Part shown: in pieces, positions 27,608 to 35,813 of the stretch
Position numbering within the stretch: position 1 is the first letter of the stretch
How the letters are laid out: the number at the start of each line of letters is the position of its first letter
Assembly: GCA_025351345.1 (NCBI GenBank)
Contig: JANXWB010000044.1
Location: forward strand, 30,149 to 94,148
Direction of reading: 5' to 3'
Length of the DNA stretch: 64,000 nucleotides
DNA from: Synechococcales cyanobacterium GL140_1_metabat_312
Lineage (GTDB): Bacteria > Cyanobacteriota > Cyanobacteriia > Leptolyngbyales > Leptolyngbyaceae
Made by a program: the position numbers and the translations under genes
The notes under the pieces: generated by a model
Seen by the model: the letters and a program-made list of their open reading frames with translations, nothing else
Database searches by the model: none
Told to the model about the DNA's origin: nothing

Positions 27608-28558
27608 TCACCGACTTGCGCGACTAACCCGGTCGATTTGCGCAATTTCTTCATCATTCAACGACCAACCGATCGCACCTGCATTCTGAGCCGCTTGGTC
27701 TGCGGTTTTTGCGCCCGGAATCGGAATCACGCCAGGTTGGGAAATCAGCCAATTGAGTGCAACTTGAGCGCAAGTCCGATCGTGTTTCCCACCAATTTCC
27801 TTGAGCGTAGTCAAAATAGGCTGAATTTTCTCTAGTCCCTCAGGCTTAAATCGTGCATCCATTTTTCGCGCTCCAGTCGCCACTGCCGGACCATTCACCG
27901 TATATTTTCCCGTCAACAACCCCTGTGCGATCGGACTGTAGGCCAAAATTGTTACCCCAAGCTCCCGAGCTGCCGCCAAAACGCCATTACTCTCAATTTT
28001 ACGATCGAGCAGGGAATATTGTATCTGGTTAACCGCTAAAGGAATGCCGAGACTGGCTAGCGTCCCATGAGCCTCGCGCATTTGGCTTTCAGAATAGTTA
28101 CTCACGCCCAATGCCCCAATCCGTCCGGCCTCCACTTCGCGGGCCAAGGTTTTAAGCAGCGTCTGCTGGCCCATCAAAAAACTGAAAGGTTGATGAATTT
28201 GATACAGATCAATAAACTCGACCCCTAATCTAGAGAAACTCGCATTCACCGCATCAGACACCTGCTTTGCACTAACCCGCCACGGCACAGGCATGTACTT
28301 TGTCGCAATATAAATCTTTTCTTTAGCCGTCTTCACCAAGCGCCCAACAATCCGTTCAGACTCGCCTAGCCCATAAATTTCAGCCGTATCAAACAGCGTA
28401 ACTCCAGCCTCCACACTCGTATTAAAAGCTTCAGCAATTTGCGCTTCGCCATACTCTTTCCCATAGGTCCAGAAAAACGAATCTCCCCAAGCCCAAGTGC
28501 CGACTCCAATAGGTGCGATCGCAGATTTACCAAGCTGAACAGTAGTGGGAATAGTCAT
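27608..28558 (-). CDS. Aldo/keto reductase
   Basis: A 316-residue NADP(H)-dependent oxidoreductase from ATG 28556-28558 (MTIPTTVQLGKSAIAPIGVG). An upstream start at 28651 would add 31 residues with no family match. Catalytic residues are visible in DTAEIYGLGESE (Asp and Tyr), IATKYMP (Lys) and LYQIHQP (His). The cofactor-binding end is IPIPGAKTADQAAQNAGA. Length and motifs fit plant/cyanobacterial AKR proteins that reduce aldehydes. The physiological substrate is unknown. Confidence 0.92.
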   Translation of the reverse strand: MTIPTTVQLGKSAIAPIGVGTWAWGDSFFWTYGKEYGEAQIAEAFNTSVEAGVTLFDTAEIYGLGESERIVGRLVKTAKEKIYIATKYMPVPWRVSAKQVSDAVNASFSRLGVEFIDLYQIHQPFSFLMGQQTLLKTLAREVEAGRIGALGVSNYSESQMREAHGTLASLGIPLAVNQIQYSLLDRKIESNGVLAAARELGVTILAYSPIAQGLLTGKYTVNGPAVATGARKMDARFKPEGLEKIQPILTTLKEIGGKHDRTCAQVALNWLISQPGVIPIPGAKTADQAAQNAGAIGWSLNDEEIAQIDRVSRASR

Positions 28559-28726
28559 GGGGGCGGGCCTCAAAGGGACAATGCACTTGCGTAGACGATG
28601 CCTTACAAAAGCGTACCTAAATTGTAACGATAGATGAAGCCGATTCACCACTCTATTCCACTTCCGGACGGGTTTCCCTCTATTCTAGGTAGGTAGTCTA
28701 AGCCGTAACTCAGCATAGTAGCTCGC

Positions 28727-30229
28727 ATGGATAGCATAGAACGCCCAATTTTATCTCCAGATACCCTGACCTACCCTCTTCCTCGGGTTAGTCTTTGGAC
28801 CATGATGCGGCTGGGGCTGTTTCAAATGGGCTTAGGAATGATGTCGGTCTTACTGTTTGGGTTGCTAAATCGGGTGCTGATTAAGGAATTGGGTGTTCCA
28901 GGAACGATCGCAAGCATTGTCCTAGCGGTGACTTTGTTTGTCGCCCCCGCGCGGATTTGGTTTGGCCAATTGTCAGATACAAAACCAATCTTCGGTCTGC
29001 ATCGCACTTGGTATGTCAGATTTGGGGCACTGAGTTTTGCCACGATCGCCTTTCTCGCTGTGCAGCCGCTGTGGAAAGTGGGGGCGCTTTTAAATAAAAC
29101 GTCTGGCAGCAATAATCTACTGCAAGCGTCAGAATGGATTATTCTCTCAACTATCTTGTTTGGTCTGTACGGCATTGCTATCAGCGCTAGTTCAACTCCC
29201 TTTGCGACGCTGCTGGTAGATATTACTGAAGAAGAAGACCGATCGAAAGTCGTCGCCGTAGACTGGGCCATGCTGCTAATAGGGACGATCGCTGGGGCCA
29301 TTACGATTGGGGTAATGCTAAAAAAACTAGGCACAAATCCGTCGATCGAGTCCTTACAAACTAGTGTCAATCAATTGTTTTTAGTGGTGCCGTGGTTGGT
29401 CGTCTCGATGGCATTCATTTCCACTTGGGGCGTTGAGAAGAAATATTCACGGTTCTTACGATCGAATCAAGAACGAAAAGCGATCGCCCAGAGCAACACC
29501 AACGAGATCAATCCAAATATCCACGAAACTAAAGAAATAGTGGGTTTAAGTCGAGCTTGGTCTCTCATAACAGCTAGCAAACAAACCCAATATTTTTTCA
29601 CCTTTCTCATCACCATGACCTTGGGTTTATTTTTGCAAGATGCCATTTTGGAACCCTTCGGCGGAGATGTTTTTAATTTGACGGCGGGGGAAACGGCGCT
29701 GTTGAACGTACCTTATGGCGTGGGCACCGTAATCGGCATTTTGATCTCTGGGTTCTTTATTTCGCCCCTAATTGGTAAAAAAAGAACCACTCAAGTCGGG
29801 TGTCAGGCCGTAGCATTGTCTCTCGGGACCATTATTTTGGCGGGATTCACCGCAAACGCAGCAGTGCTGAAACTGTGTCTCTTACTGTTTGGATTAGCCT
29901 CTGGCACAACCACAACAGGCGCAATTACTCTAATGCTGGATTTGACCGCCGCTGAAACTGCCGGAACCTTTATCGGAACTTGGGGACTAGCGCAGGCATT
30001 GTCTCGCGGAACAGCAGCAATTTTGGGCGGAAGTATTTTAGACATTGGCACTCAGATTTTTGGCATGTCGCCTCAAGGTGAACGACCGTTGTGGGCTTAT
30101 GCCATGGTACTGGCCGTTCAGGCTGGCTTTATTTTGGGCGCGATCGGACTTCTGGGTCGAGTCAATGTCCAGGAGTTCAAAACCGATGCCCGCAGCACAA
30201 TTAATTCGGTGATTGCAAACGATGGCTAA
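28727..30229 (+). CDS. BCH/PucC family MFS transporter
   Basis: A 500-residue major-facilitator protein with twelve predicted helices and the PucC-family opening MRLGLFQMGLGMMSVLLFGLLNR split after residue ~45. Other family marks are RIWFGQLSDTKPIFGLHRTWYVR, LVDITEEEDRSKVVAVDWAMLLIG and AGTFIGTWGLAQALSRG. In purple bacteria PucC/LhaA proteins assist assembly of light-harvesting complexes. Cyanobacterial members are thought to handle chlorophyll-proteins or a pigment precursor, with the substrate unsettled. It is divergent from the aldo/keto reductase (168 bp apart). Confidence 0.92.
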   Translation: MDSIERPILSPDTLTYPLPRVSLWTMMRLGLFQMGLGMMSVLLFGLLNRVLIKELGVPGTIASIVLAVTLFVAPARIWFGQLSDTKPIFGLHRTWYVRFGALSFATIAFLAVQPLWKVGALLNKTSGSNNLLQASEWIILSTILFGLYGIAISASSTPFATLLVDITEEEDRSKVVAVDWAMLLIGTIAGAITIGVMLKKLGTNPSIESLQTSVNQLFLVVPWLVVSMAFISTWGVEKKYSRFLRSNQERKAIAQSNTNEINPNIHETKEIVGLSRAWSLITASKQTQYFFTFLITMTLGLFLQDAILEPFGGDVFNLTAGETALLNVPYGVGTVIGILISGFFISPLIGKKRTTQVGCQAVALSLGTIILAGFTANAAVLKLCLLLFGLASGTTTTGAITLMLDLTAAETAGTFIGTWGLAQALSRGTAAILGGSILDIGTQIFGMSPQGERPLWAYAMVLAVQAGFILGAIGLLGRVNVQEFKTDARSTINSVIANDG

Positions 30230-30383
30230 ACTACTACTAAATTACTAAGTTAGAGGGCTAAATTAGTAAATTGACTAAACTAATGGTTGGGGATGATTCA
30301 GTAAATTTTGCCGCTCCGATTCTCATGAAAATGGATAAACTGATACAGACCAGTCCTCTAAACGCAGCTACTCCGGCGAACCC

Positions 30384-30935
30384 ATGGCAAAAACAGAAAT
30401 AGGCAGCTACGCCCCAGACTTTGAGATACCGGGTGCCGACGGTACTGTCCACCACTTGGCTCGCTATCTTGAATCCCACAAGGCGGTATGCGTGGTTTTC
30501 ATGTGTAACCATTGCCCTTACGTCAAGGCATACCTCGATCGGATCGCCCAACTTCACCAAGATTATCAATCCAAAAGCGTTGCAGTCATTGGCATTAACC
30601 CAAATGACGCAGCCCAGTTCCCTGATGACAGCTTTGCCAATATGAAAATTTTGGTGTCGCAACTGGGGATTGCTTATCCTTACTTGCGGGATGAGAACCA
30701 AGATGTTGCCCACAGCTTTGATGCCCTGAAAACGCCCCATGTCTTCCTGCTCGATAAACAAGGCATTGTGGTCTACAGTGGCGCGATCGATGACAATCCC
30801 CAAAATGCCAACGCTGTCACTGTGAACTACCTTCACAACGCAATAGAAGAGCTACTATCAGGCCAGATGGTGAACTTAGCTAAAACAGATCCGATCGGAT
30901 GCTCTATCAAATGGCAAATCGGAGGCCACGGCTAA
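30384..30935 (+). CDS. Thioredoxin-family redoxin (CxxC)
   Basis: A 183-residue AhpC/TlpA-like protein. FMCNHCPYVKAY provides an active-site pair Cys41-x-x-Cys44 in the position used by thioredoxin-like redoxins, and the cis-Pro appears in LKTPHVFLLDKQG. It has no signal peptide, so it acts in the cytoplasm. The C-terminal CSIKW with a further Cys is typical of this CNHCPY subgroup. The likely role is thiol-disulfide exchange or peroxide reduction. The Mrp gene begins 47 bp after it on the same strand. Confidence 0.9.
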   Translation: MAKTEIGSYAPDFEIPGADGTVHHLARYLESHKAVCVVFMCNHCPYVKAYLDRIAQLHQDYQSKSVAVIGINPNDAAQFPDDSFANMKILVSQLGIAYPYLRDENQDVAHSFDALKTPHVFLLDKQGIVVYSGAIDDNPQNANAVTVNYLHNAIEELLSGQMVNLAKTDPIGCSIKWQIGGHG

Positions 30936-30982
30936 GCTAAACTAGAACCGTATTTATACTAGTCAGTCTCAGCCAAAATCTT

Positions 30983-32047
30983 ATGACGCTTACCGCCCAA
31001 GACATCCTTGACGTACTCAAACCTGTCGAAGACCCTGAACTTCATAAGAGTCTTGTCGAACTCAATATGATTCGCAACGTTAAGGTGTCCGACGGGGCGG
31101 TAAGTTTCACCTTGGTCCTAACAACGCCCTCTTGTCCCCTTAAAGCTTTTATTGTCGAAGACTGCGAACGAGCGATTAAGATGCTTCCCGGAGTCAAAAC
31201 TGTTGAAGTCGAAGTAACAGCCGACACTCCAGCTCAAAAATCAGCTCCAGGCCGAGAATTGGTCAAGGGCGTCAAAAATATTATTGCGGTATCCAGCGGA
31301 AAAGGTGGCGTTGGGAAAAGCACAGTAGCTGTCAACCTAGCCGTCGCCTTAGCTCAAGCCGGGTCAAAAGTTGGCTTAATTGATGCTGACATCTATGGAC
31401 CAAATGCACCTACAATGCTCGGCCTTGCCGGAACTAAGGTCGCCGTTCGTCAAGGTGAACAGGGCGAAATCATTGAACCCGCTTTCAACCATGGAGTTAA
31501 GTTAGTATCCATGGGATTTCTGATCAATCCCGATCAACCTGTCATTTGGCGCGGTCCGATGATCGATGGCATGGTGCGAAATTTTCTTTATCAAGTGGAC
31601 TGGGGCGAACTGGATTATCTGATCGTCGATATGCCACCGGGAACAGGCGACGCCCAGCTTACGATCGCTCAACGGGTTCCAGTTGCAGGCGTTGTAATCG
31701 TGACGACTCCGCAAACCGTGGCCCTTTCTGATGCGAGACGTGGCTTAAAAATGTTTGAGCAATTGGGTACAAAAATTCTCGGTATTGTGGAAAACATGAG
31801 CTATTTCATTCCACCTGATATGCCCGATCGCAAGTATGACTTATTTGGCTCAGAAGGCGGACAAAAAGCGGCGGTCGAGCTAGGAGTTCCCTTACTGGGA
31901 TGTGTCCCCCTCGAAATCTCATTGCGGGTTGGCGGTGATAGGGGAGTTCCGATCGTGGTGTCTCATCCTGACTCGGCCAGTGCGATTGCTCTTCGTGAAA
32001 TTGCCCAGAATGTTGCCGCCCAAGTCTCGATCGCAGCATTATCCTAG
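30983..32047 (+). CDS. mrp: Mrp/ApbC family Fe-S cluster carrier ATPase
   Basis: A 354-residue P-loop protein. Residues 1-85 are a MIP18/DUF59 domain (PVEDPELHKSLVELNMI, TTPSCPLKAF). The ParA/Mrp ATPase follows, with deviant Walker A GKGGVGKST at residues 107-114, DADIYGPNAPTML and DMPPGTGDAQLTIAQ. The family's C-terminal CxxC is not evident: the region reads IVENMSYFIPPDMPDR where many members have a Cys pair (ENMS.f.C..C). That raises the question of how a cluster would be held. Confidence 0.92.
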   Translation: MTLTAQDILDVLKPVEDPELHKSLVELNMIRNVKVSDGAVSFTLVLTTPSCPLKAFIVEDCERAIKMLPGVKTVEVEVTADTPAQKSAPGRELVKGVKNIIAVSSGKGGVGKSTVAVNLAVALAQAGSKVGLIDADIYGPNAPTMLGLAGTKVAVRQGEQGEIIEPAFNHGVKLVSMGFLINPDQPVIWRGPMIDGMVRNFLYQVDWGELDYLIVDMPPGTGDAQLTIAQRVPVAGVVIVTTPQTVALSDARRGLKMFEQLGTKILGIVENMSYFIPPDMPDRKYDLFGSEGGQKAAVELGVPLLGCVPLEISLRVGGDRGVPIVVSHPDSASAIALREIAQNVAAQVSIAALS

Positions 32048-32156
32048 CGCCCCCATAAGCTAAGCTCTCTCCTATTACTAAGCTTTCGCGACTAAGCTCA
32101 CGCTTGCTAAATTCCCTGTAAGTTCCCTGTAAGTCAACGCTATTTAACCCCACACT

Positions 32157-33461
32157 ATGTTCCAGAAAACCCTGATGCCTCGCATTCGTTGGAAGTCCCT
32201 TTTACAACCTTGGGAAGGACTCGATTGGTGGTTAGTATTAGGGACGGTAGGCCTCATGGTTTTGGGCTGTGTGATGATCCGAAGCATCACCCACACTACT
32301 CTGCCACTGCAATGGACCCAAAATGCCGGGATAGGAGTCATTGGAGTCTTTGCGATCGCACTTTTATCAAGATGGCGCTATGAGCAGTTGATCCAATGGC
32401 GATGGATTGTTTATGGCGTCACTAATTTTGGTTTGGTTTGTGTGATGCTTTTTGGGCGGACTGAACTCGGCGCAACCCGTTGGATTAATGTGCTGGGTTT
32501 TAATTTACAGCCCTCTGAGTTTGCCAAACTTGGGATCATTATTACCATGGCTGCTATTTTGCACGATCGGCCTGCTAATACGATTGGCTCAATGCTGCGG
32601 GCGATGTCAGTGGTTGCATTGCCCTGGACCATGATTTTTCTAGAGCCTAATCTCGGCACCTCGTTGGTATTTGGCGCGATTACCATTGGGATGCTCTATT
32701 GGGGCAATGCCAATCCGGCTTGGTTAATTTTGATGGTTTCTCCATTGCTTAGTGCAATTATGCTGCGATCGTTGCCTATGGCTTTGGGATCCCTCAATCC
32801 TGGTTTAGTCCCCTTGGGAATTGGTCTATGGTTGGTATGGGTTGCGGTGATGGGAATTGTCGCGCTGCGGAATTTGCCTTGGCCGCGCTGGGGAAGCTTT
32901 GGGGCTGTGGTAATTAATTTAATTTCCGGTGGACTAGGAGAATTTCTCTGGACTCGGGTGCTGCAAGATTATCAAAAACAGCGCATCACTATGTTTATGA
33001 ATCCCGAGCAAGATCCATTAAATGGGGGTTATCACTTGATTCAGTCGCGCATCGCGATCGGGGCGGGGCAGCTTTTTGGTCAAGGTTTAAATAAAGGAAC
33101 CCAAACTCAATTAAATTTTATTCCTGAACAGCATACAGATTTCATCTTTGCAGCGATCGGTGAGGAGCTTGGATTTGTTGGCTCGATCGCAGTATTACTT
33201 ACATTTTTATTAATTTGCTATCGGCTGTTGGTCATTGCTCAAAATGCAAAGGATGATTTCGGGTCCTTGATTGCGATCGGTGTGTTTTCGATGATCGTGT
33301 TTCAAACCTTCGTTAATATTGGTATGACGATCGGCTTGTCCCCTGTGACTGGGATTCCATTGCCGTACTTGAGCCATGGACGATCGGCATTGCTTATGAA
33401 TTTCCTGGCTATTGGGCTTGTGGAGTCTGTGGCAAACCATCGTCAACGTTTACGGTATTGA
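32157..33461 (+). CDS. rodA: Rod shape-determining SEDS glycosyltransferase RodA
   Basis: A 434-residue polytopic protein of the SEDS family (FtsW/RodA/SpoVE), which polymerises lipid II in the cell membrane with a class B PBP. Visible marks are GATRWINVLGFNLQPSEFAKLGII, FLEPNLGTSLVFGA, PEQDPLNGGYHLIQS, GQGLNKGTQTQLNFIPEQHTDFIFAAIGEE and TGIPLPYLSHGRSALL, each given here in part. The 'LNFIPEqHTDFIFA' form and the opening favour RodA over FtsW. It lies 109 bp after mrp in the same direction. Confidence 0.95.
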   Translation: MFQKTLMPRIRWKSLLQPWEGLDWWLVLGTVGLMVLGCVMIRSITHTTLPLQWTQNAGIGVIGVFAIALLSRWRYEQLIQWRWIVYGVTNFGLVCVMLFGRTELGATRWINVLGFNLQPSEFAKLGIIITMAAILHDRPANTIGSMLRAMSVVALPWTMIFLEPNLGTSLVFGAITIGMLYWGNANPAWLILMVSPLLSAIMLRSLPMALGSLNPGLVPLGIGLWLVWVAVMGIVALRNLPWPRWGSFGAVVINLISGGLGEFLWTRVLQDYQKQRITMFMNPEQDPLNGGYHLIQSRIAIGAGQLFGQGLNKGTQTQLNFIPEQHTDFIFAAIGEELGFVGSIAVLLTFLLICYRLLVIAQNAKDDFGSLIAIGVFSMIVFQTFVNIGMTIGLSPVTGIPLPYLSHGRSALLMNFLAIGLVESVANHRQRLRY

Positions 33462-33761
33462 TGACAGTATTTAATGCTCAATGTTCAAGTGTTTTTCAGC
33501 CAGACCGATCGAAATTTTCAATCAATAACGTTCGATCGCAAATAACATTGCATCAAAGACGATCGCATTTCATCCAGAAAACAAAATCCCACAATTGCAA
33601 GATCTACAAGCTCAGACTATTTCTAGTTGAGAAGGATTTTGGATGAAGCAGAGACGAATCGTAGGATTCATACAGAAAGTTGCGATCGGCCTTCTACATA
33701 CATGTAAAACTCGCGACTCAATCACAATCGAGACTTTGTGGTAGCTAGGAAAGGGGGATTG
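33462..33761. other. 300-base gap, no gene seen
   Basis: Four CGATCG-type sites and short A/T runs are present. A 62-codon plus ORF (33458-33646) has no recognisable protein character and overlaps the rodA stop. It may include the lost 3' part of the neighbouring antitoxin gene, but no helix-turn-helix coding scrap could be found on the minus strand. Confidence 0.6.
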
Positions 33762-33986
33762 TCATACCAACTCAGGAATAGTGGCTATTTCATAGTTTTC
33801 AATTAATGCACTGACAACTTCCATCAGAGATGCTAATGGATGGTTTTCATCTTCTCCCACTTGGTCGATTAATCGATCGAGAATGGCAACCAGCCGATCG
33901 TAATCTGCTTCTGTATGCGGCACAAAAACACTGTCTGCGATCGTACTCCAATTTGTAATAGTTTGGTCTAAATTTAGTATTTGCAT
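33762..33986 (-). pseudogene. HigA-type antitoxin lacking its HTH domain (truncated)
   Basis: From ATG 33984-33986 the 74-residue product (MQILNLDQTITNWSTIADSV to VVSALIENYEIATIPELV) matches the N-terminal helical part of HigA antitoxins ('p..i.neeeYerl..il..L......de...pL..ll..l..lie.yE'). Full proteins are ~120-135 residues and end in an XRE helix-turn-helix that is absent here. Its ATG overlaps the stop of the toxin frame (ATGATG), the usual higBA order. A naturally HTH-less antitoxin is possible, but the broken toxin argues for decay. Confidence 0.65.
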
Positions 33987-34263
33987 CATTCTTTCCATTT
34001 CCCTAAATTGTATTCTGGATAAGTTAAGACAGCGCGAATGTAGAGCTTCTGACGATTGTAATGAATTGCAGCAATGAGTCGAACTTTATTTCCTCCAATG
34101 TTAAAAACAGTGAGTTTACCAACTTGGTCTGCCGAGGGAAATGTTTTCCGTAATTCGACAAAGGTTTCTGCTGTATTCTGCTTTACCATTTGACGATCGC
34201 ATTTTGGGTTTCAGGATAACGCTCAACAAACTCGTTGAGACGTTTTCGGGTGATCACATGCAT
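33986..34263 (-). pseudogene. HigB-type toxin split by a frameshift
   Basis: Two frames together give one HigB toxin. The first, ATG 34261-34263 to TAA 34183, encodes MHVITRKRLNEFVERYPETQ plus NAIVKW. The second, overlapping and shifted, runs 34189-33986 and encodes KQNTAETFVELRKTFPSADQ, VGKLTVFNIGGNKVRLIAAI and HYNRQKLYIRAVLTYPEYN. Intact family members read 'W.....k..w.s..el.k.fpsAD.vg..tvFni.GNkyRli..i.y....vyir.vlTH.EYd'. Here the shift falls at the KW/KQN junction, and His of the TH-EYD motif is Tyr-Pro. The toxin is probably dead. Confidence 0.78.
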
Positions 34264-34534
34264 GTGGAACTACTCATTCGTCACTAGTTTATTCTATCTT
34301 TTTTAGCCGATAACCACCAGATGAAATGATCGGTCTCACCATCCTACCGGATCAAAACGCTTGATGATTTGATTGAGATTGTGGAGGAGCGGGGGGGCGA
34401 TCGTATAGATTCAACAGCTCTACGATCGGCATAAAACTGGTAAAACCCGTAACTGAATCATTGAGTGAATATGAACGATCGGGCGTGAATCAAGAAGAGA
34501 TTGATGAATAATTCTTGCTCCCCAGCGTACCTAC
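34264..34534. other. Degenerate coding-like stretch between higBA relic and HNH gene
   Basis: On the plus strand two open runs end in stops: DDLIEIVEERGGDRIDSTAL (to 34433) and KLVKPVTESLSEYERSGVNQ plus EEIDE (34437-34511). They look like pieces of a small acidic protein, possibly another antitoxin. There is no start codon or full frame. I list it only as a probable gene relic. Confidence 0.3.
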
Positions 34535-35524
34535 CTAACTTAGTCTCGCAGAATGTTGGTGTATTTGAATAAATTTTGCCAGATCATTAATACGGGTCTT
34601 GAAATGGGAACTTGGGCATAATTGTTGCCCTAAAATTTCCAGAATCAGGCTTTTTGAAATATAAGGAATCTCTAAGAAGGGACGATGCTGAATTCTTTTT
34701 GTCAAGTCAAAGCAATAGGAATCAGAAAAACCTTGTCCTTCATACCTTTTAGATAAGAGGACAATATACTGAAAAGTACTAAACATCTGCACAACTCCGT
34801 ACAATATCTTCTCTTCTGAGTCTCCACGAACAATCAGGCTATGGAAAACTTCACCTCGTGTTAAAGAAAATGGAAAGAACTCGTAAATTGAATCGCATAT
34901 TTTCACACAGTCAATAGCTTCTTCCCCCTTTAAATAAGGAATTAAGTGATTAATATGACTGTATTCCCGTGTACTATAAACGTAAAAATTCATGGCTATT
35001 TTACAAATAGCTCTGTAAATTGTGTCACTGCTAACTTCAAAATGAAATTTAATTTGAGTATCCAAAGAAGATTTTGACTTCACAGCACTCTTTAATTCTT
35101 TATTAATATCAAGAGTAGGATTTCTTCTCTTTAATCCATTTAATATCTCCTTTAATTTATTCTCATTTCCTCCGGTCGTTATTCTAAGTCTTCCATTTTT
35201 TTCATGGTTAATGGTTGGTTTCAATCTTCGTATCTTACCAACACAATCTATATATATTTGTTCTCCAGAATTGACAATTTTAGCTTGAATAGGCTGAGGT
35301 TGTCCGCGATGTCGTTTGACATTTAGAAGATTTGCTAGAGGGTTAAACTGCTTTGCTAGCTCAGCATCTATTTTGTCGAACAGAGGAGCACATTGACGAC
35401 AAAATAGATTTTTTGAGTGAAGCCTTCCACCCAGCGCATTAAGTATAATATGCTCATCGTATGTATTTCCATCTACGATATATTGCTCGCATATGTAACA
35501 TTTCACTGAATTTTCACTAATCAT
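34535..35524 (-). CDS. HNH-type (HNH_5-like) putative endonuclease
   Basis: A 329-residue protein with a zinc-bracketed HNH module at the N-terminus: Cys9-x-x-Cys12 (CYICEQ), Asp23-Glu24-His25 in DEHIILNALGGR, and Cys42-x-x-Cys45 (CRQC). This is the HNH_5 pattern ('C..C....DEHIiP.alGG.....lC..Cn'). The remaining ~280 residues are unassigned, helical, and include YRAICKIAMNFYVYS, which other HNH_5 proteins share in the form 'r.l.Kia.n'. The gene is conspicuously AT-rich compared with neighbours, and stands alone between toxin-antitoxin relics and an ABC gene. That suggests horizontal acquisition. A role in defence or mobile DNA is inference. Confidence 0.8.
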   Translation of the reverse strand: MISENSVKCYICEQYIVDGNTYDEHIILNALGGRLHSKNLFCRQCAPLFDKIDAELAKQFNPLANLLNVKRHRGQPQPIQAKIVNSGEQIYIDCVGKIRRLKPTINHEKNGRLRITTGGNENKLKEILNGLKRRNPTLDINKELKSAVKSKSSLDTQIKFHFEVSSDTIYRAICKIAMNFYVYSTREYSHINHLIPYLKGEEAIDCVKICDSIYEFFPFSLTRGEVFHSLIVRGDSEEKILYGVVQMFSTFQYIVLLSKRYEGQGFSDSYCFDLTKRIQHRPFLEIPYISKSLILEILGQQLCPSSHFKTRINDLAKFIQIHQHSARLS

Positions 35525-35813
35525 AATTTTCCAATTCTAGTTATCTTAAACAATAGTATAAATGTAATACAAAGCAGTAGTATATAAGATTTATAGAAAA
35601 TCCGAAAATCCGATTCACAACCATTTCTCTATCTAGACCTTCACTTCGATCGAGGGATACCGCCGCATCAATCTTGATACCAGTTTCTTCTACCCATCTC
35701 TCATCCTAATCACATTCTTCAATTAGTCTGATAGTCACCTCTTCCCTTTGACAAAATCGCAAGGACATCAGATAACAAAGGATAGCCATGCCAATATCCC
35801 CGTCGAAGTCCCT

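Noticed and set aside
30258..30836. 192-codon minus-strand ORF opposite the redoxin gene
   Set aside because: It is a frame shadow of the clear redoxin gene on the plus strand; its sequence has no domain pattern.
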